Positions 12,441-24,932 of a DNA stretch of 64,000 bases are shown here, piece by piece. How positions within the stretch are numbered: the first letter of the stretch is position 1; the number at the start of each line of letters is the position of its first letter. A program made the position numbers and the translations under genes. The notes beneath the pieces are model-generated. The model was not told the origin of the DNA, did not search any database, and was given only the letters and a program-made list of their open reading frames with translations. Source of the DNA: Hymenochaete sp. R1 (Eukaryota; Basidiomycota; Agaricomycetes; Hymenochaetales; Hymenochaetaceae); contig JAFREE010000018.1 in assembly GCA_019400425.1 (NCBI GenBank), forward strand, positions 1 to 64,000, written 5' to 3'.

Positions 12441-12855
12441 ACGGCTCCCAGTGTGCTCCCGTTTGAGTCGAGGCGAGACTTTCACGTCGCCGTTATCGAT
12501 AATCCTGTTCTTCATTCAAGTTAGACCCATAGATCCATCAATGGCTCCCTTGCACGTACTGAAGTAGCCACCTTCTTTGACCTGTCTTCTTTGACCTTTT
12601 ACTTCTGAGCCTTCCAAAATATCGTTAGGTAGATTTAACGCCCCCGTATCTATTTGCCCCTTTCTTTTCATCCCGGATATCAGACCACCCGCATTGTACC
12701 ATCCTTGCCCTCTACCGCACCGTCCTTCTCAGCATGTCCGGAGTCGAGCTCCTGCACCGGATATGAGATCGAAGAAGACTACGATTGAGTTTCGGGCGAT
12801 TAGGACAAGCGACGCGAACCGTTGAAGACTGAAACGGAGGGTCGTTTCGAGGGAT
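12441..12855. other. intergenic, nothing recognised
   Basis: 415 bp between the stop of P4 and the start of homology in the P5 fragment. No gene seen. Confidence 0.6.
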
Positions 12856-13385
12856 GCTCGCGGCCCTTATCAAAGCTGTAGAATACTGACGCTTGAAGAT
12901 CTTCCAAGGATCACAGCTCGTCAGGGCTCTCGTAACCGACCAGATTGTATACTTCGTTAAGTTTTTTTTTCCTGGGCTTTGAGCGTCGTTATTCTCATAC
13001 CCGGGAAAAGGGTGATAATTTATTCGGTCATCGAAATCTTGGGCATCCTAGACTCTTCACCATTTACTATACACGATATTTTGGCTGTGGCAGGAAACCC
13101 GTTGCTTTTATGCATTCTCGAAAGCCGGATGCTTTTCAACTTGAAAGAGGCAGGAGAGGCGAAAGTCAACGAACGTCGACCCTCGACCGAGTCTCCCTAT
13201 CATCAGCAGTATCCATTTCGACGAGCCTAACAATGGAGGATATCGGCGAGCGCAAGACATCTACTATTTCTCCCCTCAAATTATGACAGAAATTTTAGGT
13301 AACAACGACTCACAGACAGATAGAGACGGGTCTGTCGCATTGGCTCCACGGTACCAGCGGGTGCCTTGCCGTCGAAGAGGTTTGG
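12856..13385 (+). pseudogene. 3' fragment of a DUF6533-like gene (copy P5)
   Basis: Homology begins abruptly inside exon 13 (ALIKAVEY) and runs to the last exon. No exon 1-12 material lies upstream. An in-frame TGA at 12887-12889 replaces the W of EYW. The 3' part of exon 13, its intron and exon 14 follow (VAGNPLLLCILESRMLFNLKEAGEAKVNE). The frame is then lost where NEGTN is expected. A relic of the final exon ends near 13385 with a GAAGAGGTTTG-type end. Truncated and degenerate. Confidence 0.85.
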
Positions 13386-15346
13386 ACGCTTCCAACGCAC
13401 GCTTAAAATCGTAGACCTACCAAAGGCTCTTTGGGAGCATCGAGACTGACTTTCCAATGGTTCGGACTGACTGGTTGCTATTCCCTCTGTTGGTCTTCAC
13501 ACTTGTTCACCTTCGTTATGCGCAACCTCAGCATGTAGATGTGTGGTTTGTTGATAATTTTTGGAGTATTTGGTACTGGATAGTGTGTATGGCTCGTTGA
13601 CATTGAATTCATATATGGACTGACCCCTGGCATTGCGTACGTTTTTCGTAGCACTGACTGGGTCCGGAACCAACCGTTCGTTCCGATGTGATGAATTCGT
13701 AATGTGCCGATGAGTTGATTTTTGAGCGGAATGAGGATGAGGACGAAAAATGCAAGGAGAAGGGCAAAAAGATTTGAGTTCATCAGCGACGACAGGGCCG
13801 CCTTTCGACCAGAGACAGTTTTTCTAATCGTCGAGAAGCATGCATGTTAAACCTTGAATGTGAGGTCGAGTTTGAGGGTGAGAGTGAGAGTGAGTCGAGT
13901 CGAGGCGACTTTCGAGCTGACGCGTCGATCAATTCTCCGATCGATCTGAGGCAAAGTCCCTTCGACGTCGCAGGCTACCGCCCCCTTCCCATGTCCATTC
14001 GGCTGAAACACTCTACGACAGCCAATGCAATCCGTACCTTCTTCTAATCACATTGTACTGCAATTACGTTGTGGCAAGGCTATCGCTCTATTGGACGATC
14101 TCCGTGCTGATAGGTCGAATCTACACAAGGCACCAGCACGCGTGTGCAGGTACTATACATGTAACGAGATTGGCACAAAATACTTGATTTAAGACTTAAT
14201 GTTTCAAACACCAAGACGAACGTTAGTTACTAAGGCAAAGCCACAACTACCAGGTTCCCATGGCGCGTGAGTCGGAACAGGATGGCGGGGCATATCAGTG
14301 GTAAGTTTGTGATCGAATCTTCATCATCATTGACTAGACTGAAGCTTTTCTCGGACTTTGGGTCGCAACGTAGCTTTCTCTCTTGGTCTGCTTTGAGCTG
14401 CATGCAACTCAACAAGAAGGTCATAACTGACGCCGCTATGTGACAACCTCATGACCGGTACAACGCCAATGCAAAACACCGCTAGACTTGAGGCCGATGC
14501 TCATTTTTTTTTCCAGATTAAGTCTTGAGCACTCTATTATTAGACTAGAATGCTCAATAGCACTGTGCCCAAGCCATGCTTTGTGGATAATACTCGTGCT
14601 TTTTCTCTGCACGGCTCGTTTGAGGCTCGCAGCCCGCTTTGAGGCGTGTTCGGACACAGCCCAGATCACTCAGCCGGTGCCTTTTCTGTTCAACATCCTG
14701 AGCAAATACGTTCTCCGTTCATGGTAAGTACGTGTTTCCGGGATCCCCTTCTTGCTTCGATCACATTTGGGCGCAATAGCTCTGGAAATGATAGTAATAG
14801 AAGTGACGCAAGGTCATGTCGTAATACGCCGTGAAAAAGCATTCGCAGGATGATGGATAGTGTGGCAAGTTTGGGGAGCACCGGGAGCCGTTTATCCCGT
14901 TTGGCGATGATAGTGGTGGGCGCACCTTATCTATCTGCCTTTGATCTGGACAGGAGGCTATCGTGAATATTTGAAATTGTAGGTAACGGCAAAAACCGTT
15001 GTTCCCTCTTTTATCGATATTGTCTAACTATGTTATATGTTCCACCATCATCACAGATGGGACCTGACAATGCTTCTTTTTGATCTATTCCACGGCCTAC
15101 CATATTCGGATGTTGAGCTGGCAATAGTACGTGCTATGATCCTGCCTCACAACTCGCAGAAATTTATTTCCGCGATGCAGAAGGTTCATGTGTTTCTAGG
15201 GGGACTCGAAAAAGAATTCAGACCTCTAGACAGGGTCAGGATAGCTCCGCGTCCAACTACGGGCGCATCCAATAGTACATAAAAGCGGCATACATAAATC
15301 TGCATAAATTGTATCGCTGCTGGACGCCGGCTCTCGCACATCCACC
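13386..15346. other. intergenic, about 2 kb, no firm gene
   Basis: Only short ORFs. A minus-strand ORF at 13478-13783 begins with a hydrophobic stretch (LFALLLAFFVLILIP) that could be a signal peptide or anchor, but nothing else supports it. A GACGCGTCGATCAA motif near 13920 matches part of the 17-mer found upstream of other copies. Confidence 0.45.
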
Positions 15347-17095
15347 ATGCTACCAGTATCGAAACTCCATATTGCTCTTCGAGATATCGCTGGCACTATA
15401 CCCCCAGACGAAGTGTCTGTGATGGCAAACCAAAATATTGTTTTTGATTACTTTTCCACTGCAGTTGCATCGGCGCTCATATATGACTCCTGTGAGCACC
15501 TTTTTCTCTCTGATCTTTTGATCGCATAATCTAATTCGTTCTAGTGTGCACATTCGACAAAGAAGTATGGTATCGTCAATGCGCTCCCACATTCCTTCGC
15601 TCATCCTACATTTCAATCAGGTCAGATACTTCTGGGTATGTTCTACACACTTACCATCCCGCACATTGTTGACGCAGTCAGATCAGGTTGCCCCTTTCAA
15701 CATAACCACGACCACTTATTTCTTGGTGGGTTTTTTTTTGCTAAAATGATCTAGCTAAACGCGTTTACGATGGCCCAGAACCGTTACTTTGGCATCGTCG
15801 GGGCAATGCTTAATATATCTAGTACGTTGGTATTTGAAAATGGCTATGGATCTACGCTGACAATATCGCAGTGAGCTTTTTCAATATATCGCTATCTGAG
15901 TACGTAGTTAAGACAAACGTATTCCAGGTGCTAATGTGTTTTTTTTAGATGTACGTCGCAAAATGCTGAATTCCGAGAGCAATGTATACGGGTCGCATTC
16001 TCCAGGTCGAACCGATGCGTGGTTTATTACCACTTCATGTGAGTGAAGGTAGATCCCTCTTTTTTTGCATATTGACGTTATTGATAGTCTCGATCACCAT
16101 CATTACGATTGATTGTGAGGAGTCAAATTGTCTCGCTATAACTTCTTGACCATTTTGGACAGATATTTTAACTCTCAGAGTCTTAGCTTTGTATCAAAAA
16201 GGTGAGTTTTGCGTTTTCTCGTTTCGTGGCGATTTTTCATAGGACGACAGAGAAGAAAATCTCGATCATCCTTTATACACTTTTAGCCCTCGAAACTATT
16301 GCGAAGACTTGCCTGGTAATCTATGGGACCTTACATCAAGGCTGTAAGTTATTCATTATTTATACGAATCATTACGTCTAGTACTGATCGCCTGTAGTTG
16401 AGATTTTTACTGTAGCGAAGGACACTACGACATGTATCAGTACGGTACTGCCCCCGCTGCTCCTCTATGCTCTCGATTGGTATGTCCATCGCCTCTGTGA
16501 CCTTAAATGTTCTCATCGTTCGCGAAGGTGTCTTCCTCTAGCATTTGGACTTCTGCTGTTCATTCTGGCCCTTGCCAAAGCTATGGAATACTGGCGGCTT
16601 AGGATGTTCCACGGATCACGGCTCGTCAAGGTTCTCATAACGGACCAAGTCATGTACTTCGCCGCGTGAGTCGCCTTCGCTCTCTTTACTCATCATGTCT
16701 CACGCTGGGTGAAGGGTGATAGCAATCTCGGTCATCGAAATAGCGAGCGATGTGAAGCCATCATCACAATTTGCAGTACAAAGTGTCTTGAACGCTGCGG
16801 CTAACCCGACGCTTCTTTGCATCCTCGGGAGCAGGATGTTCTTCAATCTGAAGGAAGCGGGAGAGGTGGGTGTGAACGAAGGAACGAACGTTGGCTCCTA
16901 TCCGAATCTCCCTACCATTAGCAGCAGTAGCAGCATTCGCTTTGGCGAGCGAAATGACCAAGCTGATCAGTGAGTTCATGTCAGCTATGCTTCCAGTAAT
17001 TTTCGACTGAGAGCTTGAATAACAGCAGGGACGATCCAATTTGGGGTGGAGCTACCGGAACAGGACAGGACTTGCGGCATGCACATCAATTGTAG
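15347..17095 (+). CDS. DUF6533-like 7-TM protein, array copy P6
   Basis: Starts MLPVSKLHIALRDIAGTIPP. Exon 1 ends FDYFSTAVASALIYDS; then LCTFDKE, VRYFW, VAPFNITTTTYFL and NRYFGIVGAML. The 2-nt exon is AT at 15949-15950, joining FNISLSE to C-R-T-D-A-W. Exons 9-14 follow the template, with AKAMEYW in place of VKAVEYW and ANPTLLCILGSRMFFNLKEA. The NEGTN motif is present, followed by extra serines (ISSSSSIRF). The last exon differs from most copies (RDDPIWGGATGTG) and stops at 17093-17095. No broken splice site or internal stop. This is the last plus-strand copy before the single-copy block. Confidence 0.83.
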
Positions 17096-18331
17096 TAGTT
17101 TCAGAAGATTGGACCTCTCTCAGAGAGTCAGAGGAACGCATGACTTTGTAGGGTTGCTGAGAGTGCCCTAGAAGCACCGAGGCTTCGAACTTGCAAGGCA
17201 TTACTTCCTTGTGTTTGTCACTTTTGTTATTATTTGTTTAGCTCATATTTCTAGATGGTTTTTATTCGTACGTTACGGTATCACTGTGTGTATTTTCATA
17301 TCACCATTCCAACTCTCACTCCAAGGACGGTTTCCGTATCTCAAGCTCCTACCGGAGTCCTACGCCATTCACACCTTTGTCCGGAATTATCTACGACCTC
17401 GACCCCATCCATTCTCGTTCATGGAAAATTTAACACTGCTATGTGAAAGAAGAGACTACTCTTTCCCTTCGTTTAGCTTCCTCGTAAGCTACTTCGATTG
17501 CGTCAGCGGGCTCATCCGTGGGACGTGGTTCCTGGGGAATAGAACGAACGAGAACCTCACTCGGCTCGAGAGATGAGCCGACGCGTCGACAACGCTTCTG
17601 GCTGCGCCGATCGGACGACGTCGACCGTTTCCAGTGTCCTGACAGGTAGTTTGTGTTTATTTTCTTATTACTACCATCTGCGAGGGTAACTCCGATACTG
17701 TGATTCCAGCCGCTAGGAAACACTTGATCATTTGACTTCCGAAACATTCGGTCGAGGAATATGATAAGGACTAACTTCAACGTCATCGACCATCCATCAA
17801 AAGCTCCCTGAAAACACGAATAGATCGCGGTAGCTTAACTGAAAGTTTAGAATATCTCAACAGTCGCCAAGACAAGAAGGAAGCGCATATTCAATAAGTA
17901 AACGTGGGCACTTTCTCACTTGTCTGTCTTGGTCGCATCTAAAGAAACGTGCTGTCGCCATTTTCCAGGTAGCAACTTCATCCATCTCACCTCTATGAAC
18001 CTCGTTGCACGTAACGAATCACTGATTCTGTGTATTCTGCGTCTGAACAGACCGTAATCGGTAAAATATTTTGGCGCGGTCCGCGGTGTCTGTACTGCGC
18101 AATTCTCCCTTAACATAAAGCTTGGACTTCTTTCAACTCAGATGTCCACTTACTTGTCCACGCCACAGGGACCTATCACAGTGTTTGCCCACGATAGCCA
18201 CAAGGTCTTGTTGCTTGATTATTGCGCCCTACCTGGCTTCATGTAATACATGACTTCACTTCATTTTCGTGCTTAGTCTCTCAACTCTGACCAGACGGGA
18301 CTCACCTCTCTGAATACACTGGCGTATTATT
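17096..18331. other. intergenic, border of the left half-array
   Basis: About 1.2 kb. A plus-strand ORF at 17211-17576 (121 codons, hydrophobic start) has no paralogue and no recognisable domain, so I do not call it. The promoter of the MFS gene must lie near the right end. Confidence 0.5.
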
Positions 18332-20570
18332 ATGCCCTCCTCGTCTCGCTGCGAGTCCTTCATGGAAGATATACCTTCAACTCTTGTCTCGAAGTCTGAG
18401 GACTCCCTGAAGGTGATCGGCGGGGTCGCAATTTCGGATGACATAATTGCACCCTCCGTCGATGGACATACACTCGATGACCCTGAAGAAGGCGTCAAAG
18501 AAGAACGCGCCGCCACCCAAGCGCCAATTCAAGGTCAAGAGTTCAAGCAGGAGGATTATCCTGATGGTGGTTTACGAGCATGGCTCATCGTCGCAGGTGT
18601 AAGTTTCTAAAACGTATACAGAATGACGGCTTATCCGGTTTTTGAATTGTTTTAGGCTTTGTTTACGACATTTTCAAGGTGAGCTTTCGAATATAAGTTT
18701 GTAGGCCGTTTGAATTGACGTACGACTCGGACTCGGCGACGTGATCAAATCAGCTTTGGGATATGTAATTCTTGGTCTGTAAGTTGGTTATTTTTCATAC
18801 AAAGCATTTGGATGGCTGTGACCTTAGGAAGAGCATTGCTAAATACTGTCTTTGGTATCTTTCTGATTTAATAACAGGTCTTCCAATCATACTACGAGCA
18901 GACCCTACTACAAGAGTCCTCAGCTTCCGATATGTGAGTCGTACGGATCATCAACTGGGCATGTGCACGACTAACAGTGATACAAGCGCGTGGATTGGAT
19001 CAATACAAGTACGTATCTGCTCTCTTAATGGACCTTCAATCTAAACCTTATATGCAGTATTCCTTGACGTTCTTACCATCAATAATTACTGGCCGGTTAT
19101 TCGATCTGGGCTATTTCAAGTTACCAATCTTCGGAGGTAGTTGTTTGATGGTACTTGCGACATTTCTAACGGCCGAGTGTACCAAATATTGGCATTTCGT
19201 CTTATGTCAAGGACTTGCAACAGGGGTGAATTCTTCAATTTTATAAGTCGTCGCGCCTTTGCACTTATCTTGGATGTCTAGCTCGCATCTGGAATTTTGT
19301 TTGGGCCTACTACGGCAGTGGTTTCTCATTGGTTCAAGAAAAGGAGAGGGTTGGCTCTAGGCATACTCGCTTGTGGCTCATCTGTGGGTGGGACTGGTGA
19401 GATTCATACTTTTGTCCGTCCAAAAAAGGTTCTTAGATTTGTCAGTGTTCCCGGTCGTCTTTCACGGTTTAGTCGGTCGAGTAGGGTAAGACGCCTGAGC
19501 TAATGACCGTCGACGTTACTGAACTACTATCGTTCTTTATGCGATAGATTTCCGTGGACCATGAGAATCATTGGATTTATTCTCATCCTTACATTGACTG
19601 TGGCCAATCTAGTATGATTGTTCATTTTTTACTCCGTCTGCGGCTGAGTCGCCGATTAGACGATGGACCGCCGTTTACCTCCCGTGAATGTCTCCGGGGG
19701 ATTGCTCAACCTAAAAGCATTCAAGCACATGCCGTACACCTTCTACACCCTTTCCGCTTTCGTTGTTTTTCTGGGGCTCTATACAGGTACGTCTCATGCG
19801 ATGGTCCGACTCTATAAATGCTACTTATATCCATTGCCCAGTGTTAACATTTATCGACGTCAGTGCTACAGCGAATGGTGTAGATGAAAACTTCTCCTTC
19901 TACCTCCTTAGCATTGCCAATTTCTCTTCACTGTTCGGCCGTCTGACCTCCGGTTACCTTGCTGATCAAATCGGTAGGCTTTGCTTTTAAACTTTACTAC
20001 CATCCATTGACTCAAGAGTTACGTGTCTAAGGTGCAATCAATATCATGGCTCCTTTCACGTTGGCAGCTGGTATCTTCACTTACGTCTGGCCCTTTGTGC
20101 ATGGAAATGTTGGTTATGCTTTCATCGCTCTCTTTTACGGGTGTGCTTCTTCAATCGAGGATATTATTTTCTATTACTAAATCGCTTGCAGTTTCTCCTC
20201 CGGTGCATATATTTCTTTGATCGCTGCACCAATAGTCGCCTTAGGTGCATACTTTTTGAGTTCAAGCTTATGAAGTTCTTCTGACTGACTTAAATTATAA
20301 GGCGACTTCAGTGATGTAGGCCGACGAACTGGCATGTACTTTACCGTTCTCGCAACAGGCGCCCTTGCAGGTCCTCCGATATCCGGTGGCATCAATGTCG
20401 CTACTGGCGGGTACAAAATTGTAGGCGTATACGCAGGTAAGCCATGAGTCACAGACGTAGTTTTCTCTGTCCTTATGCTTCGCTGGTTAGGAACGATGGT
20501 CGTCCTTGCCGTTGCGATTATGTGGACGTCGAAGTATCTAGCGATGGGACGACACGGAGGGAAATTCTGA
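18332..20570 (+). CDS. MFS transporter, monocarboxylate-transporter (MCT/Mch) type
   Basis: About 15 exons, spliced in frame from MPSSSRCESF to MGRHGGKF. An acidic cytosolic N-terminus of about 75 residues leads to YPDGGLRAWLIVAG, the hallmark entry to helix 1 in fungal MCT-like proteins. Next come the ALFTTFS and VFQSYYEQ exons, then YSLTFLPSIITGRLFDLG, LCQGLATG-LASGILFGPTTAVVSHWFKKRRGLALG and GSSVGGT. The C-terminal half has SIANFSSLFGRLTSGYLADQIG, FYG-FSSGAYISLIAAPIVAL, a GRRTGM loop and GPPISGGI. The conserved D/R pairs and 12-helix order fit plasma-membrane transport of short monocarboxylates, but the substrate cannot be told. Donors and acceptors are all canonical. It appears single copy here. 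Confidence 0.9.
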
Positions 20571-22693
20571 TATGTTCGGTGGTCGTATCAGCTTCGTTAG
20601 CTTGACTACCTACGAACGAAATGAAAAAAAGGCTTTTCGTGCGATTTCCTCCTGTCTATCAATTTCACTACTTAAAGGACTTCCGATACAACGTTTCCTT
20701 TTCCGATCATATGGTATGTCGGATTCTATCACCAGACCGTAGCATCATATCCGTGTCCCACAAAACTGCTATCATTGTGATGCGCGCCTGTAGTTTGTGG
20801 TACCAACTTCAAATGAAGGCAAGAGAAACAGATGTCGAATGGAAGTGAATCATTGAGAGGGGTACGAGTACTCGGGAAGTGACTCCATCAGAGGGTGTGT
20901 TGAAAAGGATGGTATACGTGAGGATGATAGTGAACGGCGATAGGTCCGTGGACGGACGAAAGGGCAGCAGAGCCGGCCTATGTTTATTCTGCCATTGTTA
21001 CTGTTACTACGATAGTACGTGTCGATCCATGTTAGCGAGGTAGGTGAAAGAATAGCTGTCGAGATGAATGTAAACGAGGATATTGTAAACAATGACAGCA
21101 AGAGAAACCACACAGAAGCATACCCAGATTCCATCCAAAATCCCGACACTTTCCAAAAGCGACTGTGCATGTACGTTACAAAACTCGTGCCATCTCAAAC
21201 GCACTTTGAGTCAAAGATGCATCGTGATGGATCTGTCCGGATGACAGAAGTTGCGACAACAACATGATCTTATTTTCTGAGCGATAGGTTCTGATGCAAG
21301 AGGACACCCTAGAAGTTTCGAGGTGATGTTAAGTGCAACGAATATATATATATGCAGGGGAACGGCTCAATCAGCATCTGGCGGCAACATTTGAAAATGC
21401 CAGGCAGATATCTGGTGAAATCAATGATAGAACCGGGCCATAGTCAAGGTGGTGCGTCCATCCGATCGTTTTAAACGAATGATTCGATGATTGAGGGATG
21501 TAAGAGGAGATATATTGGAATTGCGTGGGAGACGGAAGACCGTCCTCGTCGTCGTCGGGCGAGCCGCAATTCGATTCGAGTCAAACGAAACTGATGGGAT
21601 GTGTCGATCAACGCCTTCGACGATGTCCAACTCCTGCGTCTCCGTTTTACACCTTGCCATCCATCCATGTCCATGTGCCCCTCAATTTCTAGGGTTTTGA
21701 TCTGTTCGTGATGATACCCGTGCATTTCGAATTTGGAGCTGAAGGGAAAGATCTTGTGTTAAAGCTACGATCCCTCGTCTCGCGGCGCAGAACTCTGGGG
21801 TTCGAGACTATGTATCAGCTCTCTTGGAGAGCTGGAATCTCAGTTTCAATCCCGCCAGTATCGACATGGGATAAGATATGAAATTACTAACACCTAGAAC
21901 TTGTTTGGGGATGGAGAGATGGAGCTGAAGATGCAAAGGACGGTTAGAAAAAGAAGCTGTGAGTACGCTTCCTGTCTGTCACTTTCATGATTTGACCACT
22001 GCTTTGTAGACACATTCATTGCAGAACACCGGTTGACGTACCTTCACTGGTCCTATCATTCAACTGGCACGCCTTCAAGTGCTCTATGCTTGTGCTGTGT
22101 TGATATGCGACTGATCATCATCCATAGACGATGCTTTGCCACTCAATCACCTTTTATCGCAAGCTTTTTATTGGTTCTCTACAATTAGGCGCACTCCATT
22201 GGCGGTATGTATGAGAGGTCTTGGGAAATATTTGACAAAACATCAGTCGCCTACCGATGCTACACTTCTACTCGATGCAGTCACCAGTATATCATCTGAC
22301 GCCCGGATTACATCTTAAGACTGCATGGACGACGCTCTGAATATGCTCCCGAACCTTGCACAGTAGATGCATAGGAAGTCGCCGTGTCCATATTTTCATC
22401 TGACAATGACAGCGATGACCATGATAATCTGATTTCTTTTTCTAGGGTACTTCTTTGACCCCGAAGCACTCATATCTGACCACGCATTGATTCTGAACAA
22501 AGCAATTGCATTTCAAACTCGATACATTTCCAACCTGGCGCCTTCTAATCCATTTCGCAGAGTTTGCGTGAAATCGAAGGACACTGGTCTGCTCAGCCCA
22601 TAAAAACCAAAGTTTTTTCTTTCCTTTTCGCAAGGCCCACCCCTCTCGGCGGTCTAGCCTACCCTCCGTCCACCTCTATAGATTTCACTCAAG
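20571..22693. other. intergenic, about 2.1 kb, no supportable gene
   Basis: Contains a short AT dinucleotide run near 21340. ORFs on both strands are short and unrelated to known domains. A pyrimidine-rich stretch before 22694 may belong to the promoter or 5' UTR of the next gene. Confidence 0.55.
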
Positions 22694-24026
22694 ATGTCGA
22701 ACGCAGCCGCAGCCGCCATGCTACCTCCGGAGGGGACCCAGTTTCTCGCGGAAATCGAGCCCGGTATTACTTTCATTTTAATCGCGACGCCGCTGGGGGC
22801 CATGCTCGTCCCTGTTATCATCCTTCTCTTTTTCTTCTCGACGGACTCCTCTCGCCAGTCGATTATGTTCGTGCTCAACGTTCTCATCTGCTTGCTTGGG
22901 ATACTCCTCACAGTTCTCAACGATGTGCTCGAATGGAAGTCGATGCTGCAACCCACAGTTCCGATCAAGACAAGTCTTGCGTTGTCGACAATCGTAGTTA
23001 GTGTCATGACGCCGCTGTTCGTCGACTCGGTCCTTTTGACACGGCTCCTTGCATTCTACCCGAGTCACCAGACAACGATTCAGAAGAGGCTCATGGTCAT
23101 CGCATTACCTGTCTTTTGCAAAATTGTACGATTTATCATCTGTTGCGCGTACTTCGAGGATTACAGACAGAAGGGAAAGGACTTGGGAAGCATTTTACTA
23201 GTCGGAGGCGTTACATGGTTTCGCAACCCGTTCATTACTACAGAGTGGACGCTTCAGATTATTGATAATTCGTGTGTAGTATATCAGTTTTTTTAAGCTT
23301 GAAAGATACTTATCTCTTCTCTAGCTATTCCTCGATTTTCTTCCTCTACAAACTTAAGCTATTTAATGCTCGAGGGCGCGATAGCTGGTTGAAGAAACAT
23401 AGTACGCTATAACCTATCATCTTGTGATTCTTCTTGTCTAAACCTCACCCCAAGCTACAACTCTCAAACGCATTCGTGGATTATTTTATATCGCCATTGG
23501 AAATTTTGTCTTTCCCGTCATCTTCAACATCTTCCAAATTATTCTCATCACCTCCGACAGGGATTTCCTCAAGGGCACCTACGTTCTCTTCGTCAACACC
23601 TACATCTCTATTCTTGGCGTCGTCTTCGGCACCGTCTGGACGTCTTCCGCATACTGGAAGCAGAACCTCGAAGGTCCGCAAGCGTCGGCTTGGAACAACT
23701 CCGGGGGACATGGGTACAACCAAAATGGAGATGGGCACGACGAGATGCAGTATAAGACCTTCGCGTCCGGTGCTGCCACTGTGGCAGACTCGACTTTCGA
23801 ACCGGGTCTATCGGCGAACAAGTCTGTTGGCGACTCGGATCTGGAGAGGGGCGCGGTGTCGAGTGGTCCCCCGTCTACGTTCACTATCACGACGTCAGAC
23901 GCAAATAGTAAAAAAGCACCTTCGTATGGGGTGTACTCACTCAAGGCGAATTATGATTCACCTATCGGGTACGGGAATTCGAAAATCTACCACCCCTACT
24001 CATCGCACGCGAGCTCGAGGCGGTGA
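22694..24026 (+). CDS. fungal integral membrane protein, about 7 TM segments, family unknown
   Basis: Three exons (22694-23271, 23325-23401, 23455-24026) sum to 1,227 nt, or 408 aa plus stop. Helices are visible at FILIATPLGAMLVPVIILLF, IMFVLNVLICLLGILLTVL, LALSTIVVSVMTPLFVDSVLL, LMVIALPVFCKIVRFII, near WTLQIIDNS-YSSIFFLYKL, FYIAIGNFVFPVIFNIFQII and TYISILGVVFGTVW. The last 150 or so residues are polar, rich in Gly, Ser and Asn, and probably cytosolic. The start MSNAAAAAMLPPEG has upstream stops. It resembles hypothetical GPCR-like proteins of Agaricomycetes but lacks the DUF6533 signature and the array's exon plan, so it is not another array copy. Function unknown. Confidence 0.85.
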
Positions 24027-24932
24027 AATCCTTACGATGACTCAGCCTTCTAAACTTCTTGGGATTGGTTACTCCGCGAAACCTGTGTGTGTAACTTTGA
24101 CTATCTCTTTTTGCTCTTCGTACTTCGTCCTTCCTTCTTCGCTTTCCTGTTTTCCTTATTTATGGGTGTGTTAACGCGTTTGCAGTTCTGATTCGCTGCA
24201 ACATAATAACAATTATGCTTTTGGATCATCTCTGTTCTCACAAATTCAAAACGGGCCGTGCTTTCAATCTTTTTTTTGTATGTCAGAAAACCCTTTTCAG
24301 TGTACCAACGCATCTATTCACAACGAACTCAAGAGGGGTTTAAGCCCGTGGTCGGCTGTTCTCCGTATTAGGTGAGGGCTACTGAGCAAACATACATTGT
24401 TGGCGCTGCTCGATCTCGATCGCCTCAAACTTTGTTGGAACGATGCTGGAGGTAAGGAACTCCGACGGTCTCGACATGCTTTGATCATTTCTCTGCAAAG
24501 TGTCAAACATGTCTCTGAAGGGAGAAGGAAGGTAGCATGTCTCAGTCCTTCAAGAATCATCCTGTCGACTAACACTTCTTATTTCAAGCAGCATGCATCA
24601 GGAAGCAGGGCATCTGCACGATCTGCTTTGTTGGTACGGTACTATCCAATTCGCTGTCTCCTATTGTCATGTCTGCTTGGAACGGAGTCTATATATGTGT
24701 ACTATGCCTGATCAAGCCAAAGTTCCAGGCAGAGTGCATCCGAGTTCGACGATGATCTGACGGAAGAAAAGACGAGGATCTGGTTGCTTTGATTGGATGA
24801 GGATACACGAGAAAAAATATCGAATAGTTATTAGAATGAGAATGAGAGATTTGATGACCTCGGGACGATATTCTTGAAAAAACAAATCGATCACGAATCC
24901 GTACAATTGAAAAAAAAAGAAGGTTCTACGTT
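24027..24932. other. convergent intergenic region
   Basis: Lies between the 3' ends of the membrane protein and the USP gene. It holds both 3' UTRs and no supported gene. Confidence 0.6.

Noticed and set aside
17211..17576. 121-codon ORF with a hydrophobic start
   Set aside because: No homology to the array exons or MFS gene and no splice or promoter support.
22654..23068. Minus-strand ORFs of about 100 codons
   Set aside because: Antisense shadows of the spliced membrane-protein gene at 22,694-24,026.
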